In this document: positions 43,756 to 52,588 of the stretch, piece by piece | How positions within the stretch are numbered: position 1 is the first letter of the stretch | Layout of the letters: each line of letters opens with the position of its first letter | Assembly: GCF_002025665.1 (NCBI RefSeq) | Contig: NZ_CP018786.1 | Location: 1,612,001 to 1,676,000, forward strand | Direction of reading: 5' to 3' | Length of the DNA stretch: 64,000 nucleotides | DNA from: Chryseobacterium indologenes | Lineage (GTDB): Bacteria; Bacteroidota; Bacteroidia; Flavobacteriales; Weeksellaceae | Translations under genes and position numbers: made by a program | The notes under the pieces: model-generated | What the model was told of the DNA's origin: nothing | The model's input: the letters and a program-made list of their open reading frames with translations, nothing else | Databases searched by the model: none

Positions 43756-43843
43756 AAACTTTGCATTGTGTTGAAAAATAAAGGGCTTAAAAGGATATTC
43801 GGTTTTGAAAATATTTTACTTTTACATCACTAAATATTAGAAC

Positions 43844-44134
43844 ATGAATTTACATATCATTGCACTTTTTAAGTTTAATGAAAATTATCTGATGGATGCT
43901 GTAGAGCTGTTTCAGAACCTTGTGAAAGAAACAAGAAAAGAAGAAGGCTGTCTGCAGTACGATCTTATCGAAGATAAAGATAATAAAGGAACTTTCTTCC
44001 TGATCGAACTTTGGGAAAGTGTAGAACACCACAACAGACATAACGGTCAGGATCACCTTTTAGATTTCCGTAAAGATGCTTCCAAAATTATGGAAAGCTC
44101 AGCAGAGGTTTATAAAGGATTTAAGATATATTAA
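43844..44134 (+). CDS. ABM-domain monooxygenase-like protein
   Basis: A 96-residue single-domain protein of the antibiotic biosynthesis monooxygenase (ABM, dimeric alpha-beta barrel) family, like YgiN: FKFNENYLMDAVELFQNLVKETRKEEGCLQYDLIED, then FFLIELWESVEHHNRHNGQDHL. Members are quinol monooxygenases or heme-degrading enzymes; the single-domain type with EEGCLQYDL is closer to YgiN. Although the heme island lies next door, there is no direct evidence of a heme role. Confidence 0.88.
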   Translation: MNLHIIALFKFNENYLMDAVELFQNLVKETRKEEGCLQYDLIEDKDNKGTFFLIELWESVEHHNRHNGQDHLLDFRKDASKIMESSAEVYKGFKIY

Positions 44135-44193
44135 TCTTTTAATATTTAAAGATTTAAGAATTTAAATATTTTTAGTTTCCTTAAAGAATAAAA

Positions 44194-44224
44194 GGCGGTT
44201 TCAATATTCTGAAACCGCCCTTTT
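44194..44224. terminator. Bidirectional terminator
   Basis: GGCGGTTTCA and TGAAACCGCC (44194-44219) form a strong stem with A and T runs on the flanks, between convergent genes. Confidence 0.85.
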
Positions 44225-44260
44225 TATTAGAAAAAATAGAAAGTATTAAAATAAAATATT

Positions 44261-45553
44261 TTATTTTACGATAAGCTTTTTCGTCTCAGAATGGCCACCG
44301 TAAGTAATTTTTACAAGATAATTTCCTGATGGAAGTGTAGAAAGATTCAGGTCCTGCTTGTAGAAACCTGCCTGGTTCGTAAGTTCATCTGAATATACCT
44401 TTTTCCCGGTAAGATCATAAACTTCTACATTTCCCTTGTTACCTGCTTTTTCTTTAACATCAAAAAGAACAGTTACTTTTTTATCTGCTGTTGTAGGGTT
44501 AGGATAAATACCAAAAGATGCTTTTTTTCCTACTTCAGTAATTCCCAACGTTTCCGTGATCTTTTTGTATTTGAAATACATATTTCCTGTACTAGCTCCA
44601 CCATTGGTAGTGAAATACATTCTGTAGTAATCGTTTCCTTTTTTAACGTAGTATACAACATCACTTTTTACAGTCCCGATTCCTTTCCATGAATGTCCTA
44701 CAGTAGTAATAGCTGATGAGAAACTTGTACTGGCAGGAATAGAATTAGCTGCTGTTTGCTGTGTTTCCGGCTGTACCATTGCTACTTTTACGTTTGGACT
44801 CTGGATCGCTCCGGAAAGTGGGTACATCTGTACTCCCATATAGAATGTATAATATTTTGTAAATACAAAATCCCATGCTGTTCTGGATGGTTCCAGACTT
44901 GGAACTTTTGCTCCGGTATCAAAAGAGAAATAGTTGAAATAAGAATCATCCGTACCGTTAGCCAGAGTTCTTGTTTCCGTAGCTCCCCATGATGTACCGT
45001 TCCATTTTGAATATCTGAAAGTATACCCTGCAAAAGCATCTTCAATAGCAAACTTGATATAAGTTCCAGAAGCATATTTTAAAACAAAAATAGCTTTCCC
45101 CTGAATATGGTGATTCACCGGGTTGTAAACTCCCCATCCTGTTGAAGGGATATTGGGGTTTGGAGAGGTTACTGGTCCTTGTTCAAAAGCTCCCTGGCTC
45201 CAGTCAGTGGTCTGATCCGGATTGTAAAGAGGCGCTCCCCATGAAGATTCATTGCTGATATTGATATTATCCCAATCGGCTAAATTGGTAGAAGCAGTGA
45301 ATACTTCAATATCTTTAGCATCATTGACTCTTGATCCAAACGCGTAGTTTGAGTTTCTATAAAAAGCAATATCCCAAGTATTGGCTGGCTGAGAAACCAT
45401 ATTACCATCTGCAAGATCTACAAACACACGGTTTTGGTATCCGCTCCCCATTGTCATATTTACCTGTGAGTATCCCAACGCGTCAGTCTGCGCTAAAACA
45501 GTCTGCTGAACAGACAATGCCAGTACTGAAGCCAATAATAGTTTTGTTTTCAT
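44261..45553 (-). CDS. T9SS-exported HmuY-like protein
   Basis: A 430-residue secreted protein. A signal peptide ends near residue 21 (TVLAQ). The body contains two HmuY-like halves marked by NTWDIAFYRNSNYAFGS and TAWDFVFTKYYTFYMG; the lipoprotein encoded at 48774 has the same two WD(I/L)xF marks in the same order. The last ~80 residues are a type A T9SS sorting domain (FGIYPNPTTADKKVT ... LPSGNYLVKI ... KKLIVK). HmuY proteins bind heme outside the cell and pass it to a TonB receptor. Its promoter carries the 55-bp element shared with the heme operon, so a secreted hemophore role is a strong inference. Confidence 0.87.
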   Translation of the reverse strand: MKTKLLLASVLALSVQQTVLAQTDALGYSQVNMTMGSGYQNRVFVDLADGNMVSQPANTWDIAFYRNSNYAFGSRVNDAKDIEVFTASTNLADWDNINISNESSWGAPLYNPDQTTDWSQGAFEQGPVTSPNPNIPSTGWGVYNPVNHHIQGKAIFVLKYASGTYIKFAIEDAFAGYTFRYSKWNGTSWGATETRTLANGTDDSYFNYFSFDTGAKVPSLEPSRTAWDFVFTKYYTFYMGVQMYPLSGAIQSPNVKVAMVQPETQQTAANSIPASTSFSSAITTVGHSWKGIGTVKSDVVYYVKKGNDYYRMYFTTNGGASTGNMYFKYKKITETLGITEVGKKASFGIYPNPTTADKKVTVLFDVKEKAGNKGNVEVYDLTGKKVYSDELTNQAGFYKQDLNLSTLPSGNYLVKITYGGHSETKKLIVK

Positions 45554-45571
45554 AATTTATTTTTTAAATCC

Positions 45572-45626
45572 TTATTTAGAATGATTCCACAAAAATATAT
45601 AATTATTTTTAATCAGTCTAAATAAA
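45572..45626. promoter_or_regulatory. 55-bp heme-regulon element, copy 1
   Basis: Two imperfect 23-bp palindromes around the TTTAGA half-site (TTATTTAGAATGATT and, inverted, AATCAGTCTAAATAA) flank a minus-strand -7 box (TATTTTTG, 45590-45597). It is identical to the 46566 copy at 52 of 55 positions and lies 19 bp from the start of the HmuY-like gene. A Fur-type operator is the best guess. Confidence 0.7.
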
Positions 45627-45689
45627 AACATGATTTTTATCGTGTTTTTATTTTAATCGGCATCAGGAAGATAAAAAAATGGTCATGAA

Positions 45690-45719
45690 AAAGCCGGAAG
45701 GAGCGATCCTGCCGGCTTT
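45690..45719 (-). terminator. Terminator of the 45749-46555 gene
   Basis: AAAGCCGG and CCGGCTTT (45690-45719) with internal GGA/TCC pairing. Read on the minus strand it is followed by a T run. Confidence 0.75.
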
Positions 45720-45748
45720 AAAAAAGGCAAATAATAGTCTAATAAACC

Positions 45749-46555
45749 TTATTTTTTGATGAATTTTGATTGAATTGTTTTTCCTTCTGCAGTTTCAATA
45801 TTCATAAAATATACTCCTGATTGAAGAGCGCTGATATCAAATCTTTGTCCGTTCAGTTTCCCTTCCGCTGCTTTTTGTCCTGCTGCAGAATAGATCTGAA
45901 TGTTTTTAGGATCTTTTTTTACAATGAATTCTATTGCAGACTGATCAGAATTTAAGGCAAATCTGAAATTTTCTGTTGATTTATTGTTGTCTGATACGCC
46001 TAAAGAAGCAGTCGTGCTATACACTACATTATCTACCTGGATTGCTACGTGAGTAGCAGTAGGAGTGAACTTAAATACAATGTATGAACCTGTGGATGCC
46101 GGAATATTAACACTGATATTCTGTACTGTACCAATAACCGATACATTAATAGGGTTTCCTACAGGAACGAAGGTTGACATATCTGCAGGGTTGGATGCTA
46201 CTCCTATCTGAATGCTTCCCGGACCAGGAGATGGAGATACCAATGTAGTATCAAAAGTCAAAGTTTTATTTCCTGTTGGAGTTTCAATCTGTGGAGTGAT
46301 CAGATAAGAAGAACCTGTTGCATTGTTTCCTGCATACGACTGAACGAATCTATTAGAATCTCCTGCTACAATCATTCTTGGAGGTACAGGAGGAAACTCA
46401 CCTGTTATCGGTGCAACGATGGCAGACCATCCAAATTGTGGGAAAGTTGTGTTCCCAGCGGTAAAGTTGTTGAAATTTTCATTGATGTTAGACACCTGAG
46501 CATTTGCCGTTAAGGCTGTAAACATCAGAGCTCCTAAAAGTAATTTTAATTTCAT
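45749..46555 (-). CDS. T9SS-exported choice-of-anchor/adhesin-like protein
   Basis: A 268-residue secreted protein. A signal peptide ends near residue 19 (TANAQ). Residues ~24-180 look like a cleaved-adhesin/choice-of-anchor beta sandwich: INENFNNFTAGNTTFPQFGWSAI, SYLITPQIETPTGNKTLTFDT, YIVFKFTPTATHVAIQVDNV. The last ~70 residues are a type A T9SS tail (GQRFDISALQSGVYFMNIETAEGKTIQSKFIKK). The gene is read divergently from the TonB receptor gene, and its promoter is the second copy of the heme-regulon element. This suggests a cell-surface role in heme or iron acquisition, but no binding motif is visible. Confidence 0.83.
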   Translation of the reverse strand: MKLKLLLGALMFTALTANAQVSNINENFNNFTAGNTTFPQFGWSAIVAPITGEFPPVPPRMIVAGDSNRFVQSYAGNNATGSSYLITPQIETPTGNKTLTFDTTLVSPSPGPGSIQIGVASNPADMSTFVPVGNPINVSVIGTVQNISVNIPASTGSYIVFKFTPTATHVAIQVDNVVYSTTASLGVSDNNKSTENFRFALNSDQSAIEFIVKKDPKNIQIYSAAGQKAAEGKLNGQRFDISALQSGVYFMNIETAEGKTIQSKFIKK

Positions 46556-46565
46556 GAGATTATTT

Positions 46566-46620
46566 TTATTTAGAATTATTCCACAAAAATATGTAATTAT
46601 TTTTAATGAGTCTAAATAAA
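46566..46620. promoter_or_regulatory. 55-bp heme-regulon element, copy 2 (divergent)
   Basis: Second copy of the element. It contains the minus-strand -7 box TATTTTTG (46584-46591) for the adhesin-like gene. On the plus strand it sits directly upstream of the receptor's -7 box at 46625, so a bound regulator could control both directions. Confidence 0.7.
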
Positions 46621-46624
46621 GTTT

Positions 46625-46632
46625 TATATTTG
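46625..46632 (+). promoter_or_regulatory. -7 box of the heme operon
   Basis: TATATTTG matches TAnnTTTG, 18 bases before the receptor ATG at 46651, immediately after the 55-bp element. Confidence 0.65.
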
Positions 46633-46650
46633 TCGAAAATTTGTACCCTT

Positions 46651-48756
46651 ATGAAGAAGAAAGTGCTTTCCGTTCTATCATTATCCGTAGCCTTATGGGT
46701 AAATGCACAAGAAAAGGATTCTCTTAATCAAAAGAAAATTGAAGAAGTTGTTATTACAGGACAATACATGCAACAGTCTGTAAACAAATCAATATATAAG
46801 GTTGAGGTAATTGATGCAGAACAGATTAAAAATATGGCGGCTACCAATGTTGCCGAGGTTTTAAATCAAAGTCTTAATATACAGATTACCCCGGATTCCC
46901 GTTCAGGAAATTCTACAGCCAAGATTATGGGACTTAATGGTGATTATGTAAAAATCCTTATAGACAATATTCCGGTAGTAGGGGATACAGGGCTTGGGAG
47001 TAATATTGACCTTACTAAAATTGCTTTAAGCAATATCGAAAGAATCGAAATTGTAAAAGGAAGTATGGGAGTTGAGTACGGAAACGGTGCTGTTGCCGGA
47101 GTCATCAACATTATTACCAAGAAATCCAGTACCAAAAAGATCAGTGTAAGGGGCTCATTGCAGGAAGAAACAGTGAGAGACAATTATGATCTTAAGAAAA
47201 GAGGAAACGGCAGACATATTCAGAATCTGAATGTAGATTATAATATCAATAATGAATGGTTTGCAAGCATCAATTTCAATCATAACCAGTTTATGGGATA
47301 TGAAGGAGAAAGTAAAGGCTACAAGTATTTCGGACAGGATAACAAAAGAGGATATGAATGGAACCCGAAAGATCAGTACGATGCTTCTGCTTTGTTAAGA
47401 TATACCAAAAACAAAACTACATTCTTCTACAAACTGTCTTATCTGAATGAAAAATTCAACTTCTACAATCCTGAGGTCAACAGAAATCCTCTTAATGACG
47501 GATTGGGTGGAGTTGCTTATGAAAGCAGAGACAAAAGATACAATACAGACCGTTGGGTTCACCAATTCAATATTCAAACCAACCTGGGGCATATCCGATA
47601 TATGGGAGACTTCTCCTATCAGAACCAGGACAGAAAATATTATGACTATGTTTACGATATTCCCAACAGAACCATAAAAAGCCGTCAGGACGAAAAGTCT
47701 TATTATAAAACAGATGTTATCTACTCCAGAGGGATGTTCAGTAACTTCCTGGATAGTAAAGTTTTTGATTTTCAGTTAGGGTATGAGCTAGATTATACCA
47801 ATGGTTACGCTTCTCAAATGGCCGGAGATTTCTTTGGTGAAGCCGTAAAAAGAAAAATCTTTACCTATTCCAATTTCCTTTCTGCGGAATGGAATGTTTC
47901 AGACAAATTCTCTTTGAGACCGGGAGTAAGATTATCTCTTAGTGAGAACTTCAGCAATCAATACAATTACTCTTTATCCTCAAGATATAAAACTTCTGAG
48001 AATTCAAACCTTAGAGCAGTGGTAGGATCGGCCAACCGCTACCCTAAATATGAAGAACTGTACACCTATTTTGTAAATATCAATCATGATGTGCAAGGAA
48101 ATCCTGATTTGAACCCAGAAAAAGGATTCTCAGCAGGCCTTTTCTGGAACCAGAATTTTGCAGTAGACAATGGGTGGAAAATCGCTTATGGAGTAGATGC
48201 ATTATATCTGGATGTACGTGACAGGATTGAATTGGTGATGATAAAGGAGCCTTCCACCTACAAATACATGAACATTAATAAATTTAAAAATCTATTGGTT
48301 TCAGCTAATGTAGATTTCAGAAAAGATCAGTTTGCTTTGTCTTTAAGAGGATCTGTAAGCGGAACATCAGTATCGATGATTGATTTGAAATCTTCTTCCC
48401 CTACAGACTTCCAGTATCTGGTACAGGCAGGCGCTTCAGCAACCTACAAACTGAAAAGTACCGATACCAATTTTGCCCTTTACTACAAATTCACAGGTCC
48501 GGACAGACTTTATGTATCTGATGGAGCCAACGACTTCCGTCTTGGAAAAGTAGATAGCTTTCATATGATGGATTTCATTGTGAGTCAGCCTTTCTGGAAC
48601 AAGCATTTTGAAATTTCCGCAGGGGTGAAAAATATATTCGATGTAACAAGATTAAACTCTACAGCAGTGGCAGGCTCAGCCCATACTGCAGCGAATGGGT
48701 TTGTTAATTTATTCTATGGCAGAAGCTATTTTGCCCGATTAATGTTTCAATTTTAA
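46651..48756 (+). CDS. TonB-dependent heme receptor (HmuR-like)
   Basis: A 701-residue outer membrane receptor. The ATG at 46651 is chosen because it gives a clean signal peptide ending ALWVNAQ; the upstream ATG at 46606 falls inside the regulatory element. The plug follows (IEEVVITGQ, EVLNQSLNIQITPDSR, GLNGDYVKILIDNIPVVG, RIEIVKGSMGVEYGNGAVAGVINIITKK), then a 22-strand-type barrel ending in Phe. Heme receptors carry a His between FRAP and NPNL motifs; here RYPKYEELY, H479 and NPDL (484-487) occupy those places. The HmuY-like lipoprotein gene follows 17 bp downstream. Confidence 0.9.
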   Translation: MKKKVLSVLSLSVALWVNAQEKDSLNQKKIEEVVITGQYMQQSVNKSIYKVEVIDAEQIKNMAATNVAEVLNQSLNIQITPDSRSGNSTAKIMGLNGDYVKILIDNIPVVGDTGLGSNIDLTKIALSNIERIEIVKGSMGVEYGNGAVAGVINIITKKSSTKKISVRGSLQEETVRDNYDLKKRGNGRHIQNLNVDYNINNEWFASINFNHNQFMGYEGESKGYKYFGQDNKRGYEWNPKDQYDASALLRYTKNKTTFFYKLSYLNEKFNFYNPEVNRNPLNDGLGGVAYESRDKRYNTDRWVHQFNIQTNLGHIRYMGDFSYQNQDRKYYDYVYDIPNRTIKSRQDEKSYYKTDVIYSRGMFSNFLDSKVFDFQLGYELDYTNGYASQMAGDFFGEAVKRKIFTYSNFLSAEWNVSDKFSLRPGVRLSLSENFSNQYNYSLSSRYKTSENSNLRAVVGSANRYPKYEELYTYFVNINHDVQGNPDLNPEKGFSAGLFWNQNFAVDNGWKIAYGVDALYLDVRDRIELVMIKEPSTYKYMNINKFKNLLVSANVDFRKDQFALSLRGSVSGTSVSMIDLKSSSPTDFQYLVQAGASATYKLKSTDTNFALYYKFTGPDRLYVSDGANDFRLGKVDSFHMMDFIVSQPFWNKHFEISAGVKNIFDVTRLNSTAVAGSAHTAANGFVNLFYGRSYFARLMFQF

Positions 48757-48773
48757 ATAATAAAGTTACTATT

Positions 48774-49889
48774 ATGAAGTATCTAAAAATATTGTCTGTT
48801 CTTTCTATCATGGCTGCCACACAGTCTTGTTTATCTGCAGACGAAGATCCGGTTTCGGTTCCTCCTATGACAGGATCAGAAGTAAGTGTGCAAGTTGGCG
48901 GTCCTACAGAACCTAATCAGGTTTGGATCGATTTAAGTGATTATACCAATCCTGCGGTCAATAGCAGAACAGACTGGGACCTTGGTTTTTACACTGGCGA
49001 TGCTTACAGAGTGATTATGAATGGGTCTCTTGCGATGACAGTGATCAAAATACCCAATGCTTCAGACATCAGTAAAGTAAAGGAAACTGATATTTCAAGT
49101 TTAAAAGATATTGCCCAGGTAGGAACATTTGATGCTGCCAACATGAAATACGTTGACAATCCGAACGGAGACTTCTTAAATCAAACTTCAGGAATTGATC
49201 CAATCAAAGAAAATGATGTTGATAATCCTGTCTATTTGATCAATCTGGGAAGAGAAATACCTTCTGCTGCCAATATCGGAGCTGGTTCTGTTTCATTGTC
49301 CGGTGATCCGAGAGGATGGAAAAAAATTCAGATCCTGAGAGCTCAGAATGGATATAAAATCCGTTATGCCGATGTGAATGCAACAGGAACAGATATCAAA
49401 GAATATCTTATTACGAAAGATACAGAATACAACTTCTCATTCTTCAACCTGAAAACAGGAACTCCTGTAAAAATTCAGCCTAAGAAGAAAAAATGGGATC
49501 TGGTCTTCACAACATTTACCAATGAAGTATTCATGGGACCTACTACCAGTGCCGGAAGTTATTTTTATGCTGACTTTGTAGCAACGAATACCCTGAATGG
49601 TGTGGGAGCTTATCAGGTAACGGTTACAGGAAGTCTTGATGCTGCTTACAATGCATTTAAACTGAAAGATGTAGAGGCTGCAAAATTTGTTTTCAATGAC
49701 CAGAGAGCGATTGGTGATAAATGGAGAACCACTACCGGTACAGCATCCAATCCTGTTCCTTTTGTGTACGCAGACCGTTTCTTTGTTTTGAAAGATGCTG
49801 AAGGTTTTTATTTCAAGCTGAGATTCAATACCATGAAAAATACAAAAGGAGAAAGAGGATACACCAATTTTGAATTCGAACCTTTATAA
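48774..49889 (+). CDS. hmuY: HmuY-family heme-binding lipoprotein
   Basis: A 371-residue lipoprotein with lipobox TQSC (C19). It has the HmuY hallmarks VWIDLSDYTNPAVNSRTDWDLGFYTG and, in the second half, KKWDLVFTTFTNEVF, plus a C-terminal LKDAEGFYFKLRFNTM. HmuY of Porphyromonas is an outer-membrane-anchored hemophore that takes heme from host proteins for HmuR. Here the receptor gene lies immediately upstream and the inner membrane importer downstream. No His pair equal to that of P. gingivalis HmuY can be pointed out with certainty. Confidence 0.88.
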   Translation: MKYLKILSVLSIMAATQSCLSADEDPVSVPPMTGSEVSVQVGGPTEPNQVWIDLSDYTNPAVNSRTDWDLGFYTGDAYRVIMNGSLAMTVIKIPNASDISKVKETDISSLKDIAQVGTFDAANMKYVDNPNGDFLNQTSGIDPIKENDVDNPVYLINLGREIPSAANIGAGSVSLSGDPRGWKKIQILRAQNGYKIRYADVNATGTDIKEYLITKDTEYNFSFFNLKTGTPVKIQPKKKKWDLVFTTFTNEVFMGPTTSAGSYFYADFVATNTLNGVGAYQVTVTGSLDAAYNAFKLKDVEAAKFVFNDQRAIGDKWRTTTGTASNPVPFVYADRFFVLKDAEGFYFKLRFNTMKNTKGERGYTNFEFEPL

Positions 49890-49910
49890 ATAATCAAATA
49901 ATAGTATATC

Positions 49911-50789
49911 ATGAAAAAATTCATCCTTGCAGCTTCTGTACTTGTAGCAGTATATTCTTGCAAAAAAGCAGAAGCAGGAGCAAAAGAAAATACTACAGAA
50001 ACTACTTCTGAAGCACCAAAAACCAACAATAAAATAGTAACACTGAACGGAGGAATTACTGAAATCGTAGCTGCTTTAGGCCACGAAAAAGAAATCGTTG
50101 CAACAGATGTTACCAGTACTTATCCTGCCTCTTTAAAAGCAACAGCTAAAGATTTAGGACACATGAGATCAATGACGATTGAGCCGATCATGGCTGTAAA
50201 CCCTACTTTGATTCTGGCTTCTGATAAAGATATCAACCCGGAACTAATGGGGAAAATCAAATCTTCAGGTATTAAAACAGAAGTTTTCAAACAGGAATAC
50301 ACCGTTGACGGAACTAAGAAACTGATTGAACAAGTAGCAAAAGCGATCGGAAATACAGATTATCAGAAATTAAACGATAAAATTGATGCTGATCTTAAAC
50401 AGGTACAGCCTATTGCTAAAAAACCAAAAGTATTGTTCATCTATGCCAGAGGAAATATGCTGATGGTAAGCGGTAAAAATACCCCAATGGCTTCATTAAT
50501 TACCCTTGCAGGAGGAGAAAATGCAGTCACTGATTTTGAAGATTTCAAACCATTAACACCGGAAGCCGTTGTAAAAGCTAATCCTGATGTATTGTTCTTC
50601 TTTGAAACTGGTTTACAGGGCGCAGGAGGAAATGAAGGTGCGCTAAAAATGCCGGGAGTATCTCAGACCAATGCAGGGAAAAACAAGAAAATCATTGCTA
50701 TGGACGGAGGTTTAGTATCAGGTTTCGGACCAAGAGTAGGAGAAGCAGCAGTAGGATTAAACAAACTTTTAATTGAAAGCACAAAGTAA
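49911..50789 (+). CDS. hmuT: Heme ABC transporter substrate-binding lipoprotein HmuT
   Basis: A 292-residue periplasmic binding protein with lipobox VYSC (C17). It has the class III binding fold: NNKIVTLNGGITEIVAALGHEKEIVATDVTSTYP, then a middle helix and a second lobe (KPKVLFIYARGNMLMVSGKNTP). Y71 in VTSTYP matches the heme-ligating Tyr region of ShuT/PhuT. The ending SGFGPRVGEAAVGLNKLL is typical of heme-type members. The permease gene overlaps its 3' end by 17 bp. Confidence 0.93.
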   Translation: MKKFILAASVLVAVYSCKKAEAGAKENTTETTSEAPKTNNKIVTLNGGITEIVAALGHEKEIVATDVTSTYPASLKATAKDLGHMRSMTIEPIMAVNPTLILASDKDINPELMGKIKSSGIKTEVFKQEYTVDGTKKLIEQVAKAIGNTDYQKLNDKIDADLKQVQPIAKKPKVLFIYARGNMLMVSGKNTPMASLITLAGGENAVTDFEDFKPLTPEAVVKANPDVLFFFETGLQGAGGNEGALKMPGVSQTNAGKNKKIIAMDGGLVSGFGPRVGEAAVGLNKLLIESTK

Positions 50790-51813
50790 ACTATACTTTT
50801 ATCTTATTATAAGTGCGGTACTGCTTATCATTATAGCAGTACTGTCACTTAATACAGGGGTTTATGATTTTGGAGATAACTCTCCGTTCAGGGCACTCTG
50901 GCAATTTATAAAAGGAGATCCCCATTTATCATTGAGTGATAAATATGTGATTTGGGACGTAAGAGCAGCCAGAATTATCATGGCTATTTTAGTAGGAAGT
51001 ATGTTGTCGGTTTCAGGGACGAGTCTTCAGGGACTTTTCAAGAATCCTCTGGCAACAGGAGATTTAATAGGACTTACATCAGGAGCAACGTTGCTGGCAG
51101 CTATTGCGATTGTTTTAGGAGGACATTTCAAAGAATATCTTCCTGAAGCTGTACAATTTTCACTGGTAGGAATAGCAGCTTTTATAGGTTCTTTTTTATC
51201 AATGATGTTGGTGTACAGAATTTCAACAAGCGGAGGAAAAACCAATGTGGTGATGATGTTGCTTACCGGAGTTGCGATAACAGCGATCGGCTTTTCGATA
51301 ACAGGCTTTTTAATCTATATCTCAAAAGATGAACAGCTTAGAGATCTTACTTTTTGGAATTTAGGAAGTCTGGCAGCCGCTACATGGACGAAGAATATCA
51401 TTCTGGCCATTGTTGCAATTATTGCTTACATTATTTTACTTCCAAAAGGAAAAGCATTGAACGCAATGATGCTGGGAGAGAAAGATGCACAACATTTGGG
51501 AATCAATGTGGAAAAACTGAAAAAGCAGATTATTATCATCGTGGCATTGATGGTTGGTAGCTGTGTGGCATTCTCAGGAACAATTGGTTTTGTAGGTCTT
51601 ATTGTACCTTATATTTTAAGATTGTTATTCAAATCCAATTATGCTTTTATTTTGCCATTGTCAGCTATGTGTGGAAGTATTTTGTTATTGACGGCAGATA
51701 CCTTCAGCAGAAGTATTGTAGCACCGTCAGAACTACCGATCGGGATTTTAACTGCCTTAATGGGAGGACCTATTTTTATCGCTATTTTGGTTAAATTTAA
51801 AAAATCACTGTAA
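50773..51813 (+). CDS. hmuU: Heme ABC transporter permease HmuU (FecCD family)
   Basis: A 346-residue FecCD/BtuC-type permease with about ten helices. The start is a TTG inside the hmuT 3' end, because the first helix (LYFYLIISAVLLIIIAVLSL) begins at once and no ATG exists before residue ~70. Motifs include the first-half RAARIIMAILVGSMLSVSGTSLQGLFKNPLATGDLIG, and GTIGFVGLIVPYILRLLFKSNYAFILPLSAMCGS. It moves heme across the inner membrane as a dimer with two HmuV. Its stop overlaps the hmuV start (TAATG). Confidence 0.93.
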   Translation: MKAQSKLYFYLIISAVLLIIIAVLSLNTGVYDFGDNSPFRALWQFIKGDPHLSLSDKYVIWDVRAARIIMAILVGSMLSVSGTSLQGLFKNPLATGDLIGLTSGATLLAAIAIVLGGHFKEYLPEAVQFSLVGIAAFIGSFLSMMLVYRISTSGGKTNVVMMLLTGVAITAIGFSITGFLIYISKDEQLRDLTFWNLGSLAAATWTKNIILAIVAIIAYIILLPKGKALNAMMLGEKDAQHLGINVEKLKKQIIIIVALMVGSCVAFSGTIGFVGLIVPYILRLLFKSNYAFILPLSAMCGSILLLTADTFSRSIVAPSELPIGILTALMGGPIFIAILVKFKKSL

Positions 51814-52586
51814 TGATCAAGGCACACCAGATTAATTATAAACATAAAGAATTTCGTATCCTGGACGGGGTAGATGTCTCTCTGGAATACGGTGAATTTC
51901 TGGCTATTGTAGGACCCAACGGAGCAGGGAAGTCAAGCCTTCTGAGCGTATTGGCAGATGAAGTGAAATCCGGCAATAACAAAGTTTTATTTAAAGATAA
52001 ACCAATCAGAGAATGGAATATCAGAGAGCTTTCCAAACACAAAGCAAAGTTTTCACAACATAACAGCAACGATATTCCGCTTGAGGTGAAGGATGTAATC
52101 ATGATGGGAAGATATCCGTATTTTGATGCCCAACCCGGAAAAGAAGACCTTGAAGCCATGAACAATATGATGTACGAAACTGATATTTTTCATCTTAAAG
52201 AAAGAGAATACAATACACTTTCAGGAGGAGAAAAACAACGTGTACACCTATCAAGAGTAATGGCACAGCTTGAAAATGAAATTGTGCATAAGCTGGTTTT
52301 TCTGGACGAGCCTTTGAATAATTTGGATATAAAACATCAGTACAAAGCATTGGAAATTATCAAAAATTTCACCAAAAAAGCCAACAGTGCTATTGTTGTT
52401 TTACATGATCTGAACCTTGCTGCACAGTTTGCAGATAAGATTTTATTAATGAAATCAGGACAGGTTTCCGCCTATGGAACACCAGAGGAAGTTTTTACTG
52501 AAGAAAATATCAGCAATGCTTATAACTTTCCCTGTACCATCTGCGGACATCCTATTACCAATAACCCAATGATCATTTTTGGATAA
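51813..52586 (+). CDS. hmuV: Heme ABC transporter ATPase HmuV
   Basis: A 257-residue ATPase of the FecE/HmuV type. Walker A is GPNGAGKSS, the signature is LSGGEKQR, Walker B is LVFLDEPLNNLD, and the H-loop is VVLHDLNLAAQFAD. The phrase VKDVIMMGRYPYF is common to heme and siderophore ATPases. HmuV-type proteins differ from most by ending in a segment like PCTICGHPI with two Cys, here at the C-terminus. Translation is probably coupled to hmuU. Confidence 0.95.
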   Translation: MIKAHQINYKHKEFRILDGVDVSLEYGEFLAIVGPNGAGKSSLLSVLADEVKSGNNKVLFKDKPIREWNIRELSKHKAKFSQHNSNDIPLEVKDVIMMGRYPYFDAQPGKEDLEAMNNMMYETDIFHLKEREYNTLSGGEKQRVHLSRVMAQLENEIVHKLVFLDEPLNNLDIKHQYKALEIIKNFTKKANSAIVVLHDLNLAAQFADKILLMKSGQVSAYGTPEEVFTEENISNAYNFPCTICGHPITNNPMIIFG

Positions 52587-52588
52587 CC

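Noticed and set aside
46606..46650. Earlier ATG for the TonB receptor
   Set aside because: It lies within the regulatory element and upstream of the -7 box, so it would not be in the mRNA; the ATG at 46651 starts a proper signal peptide.
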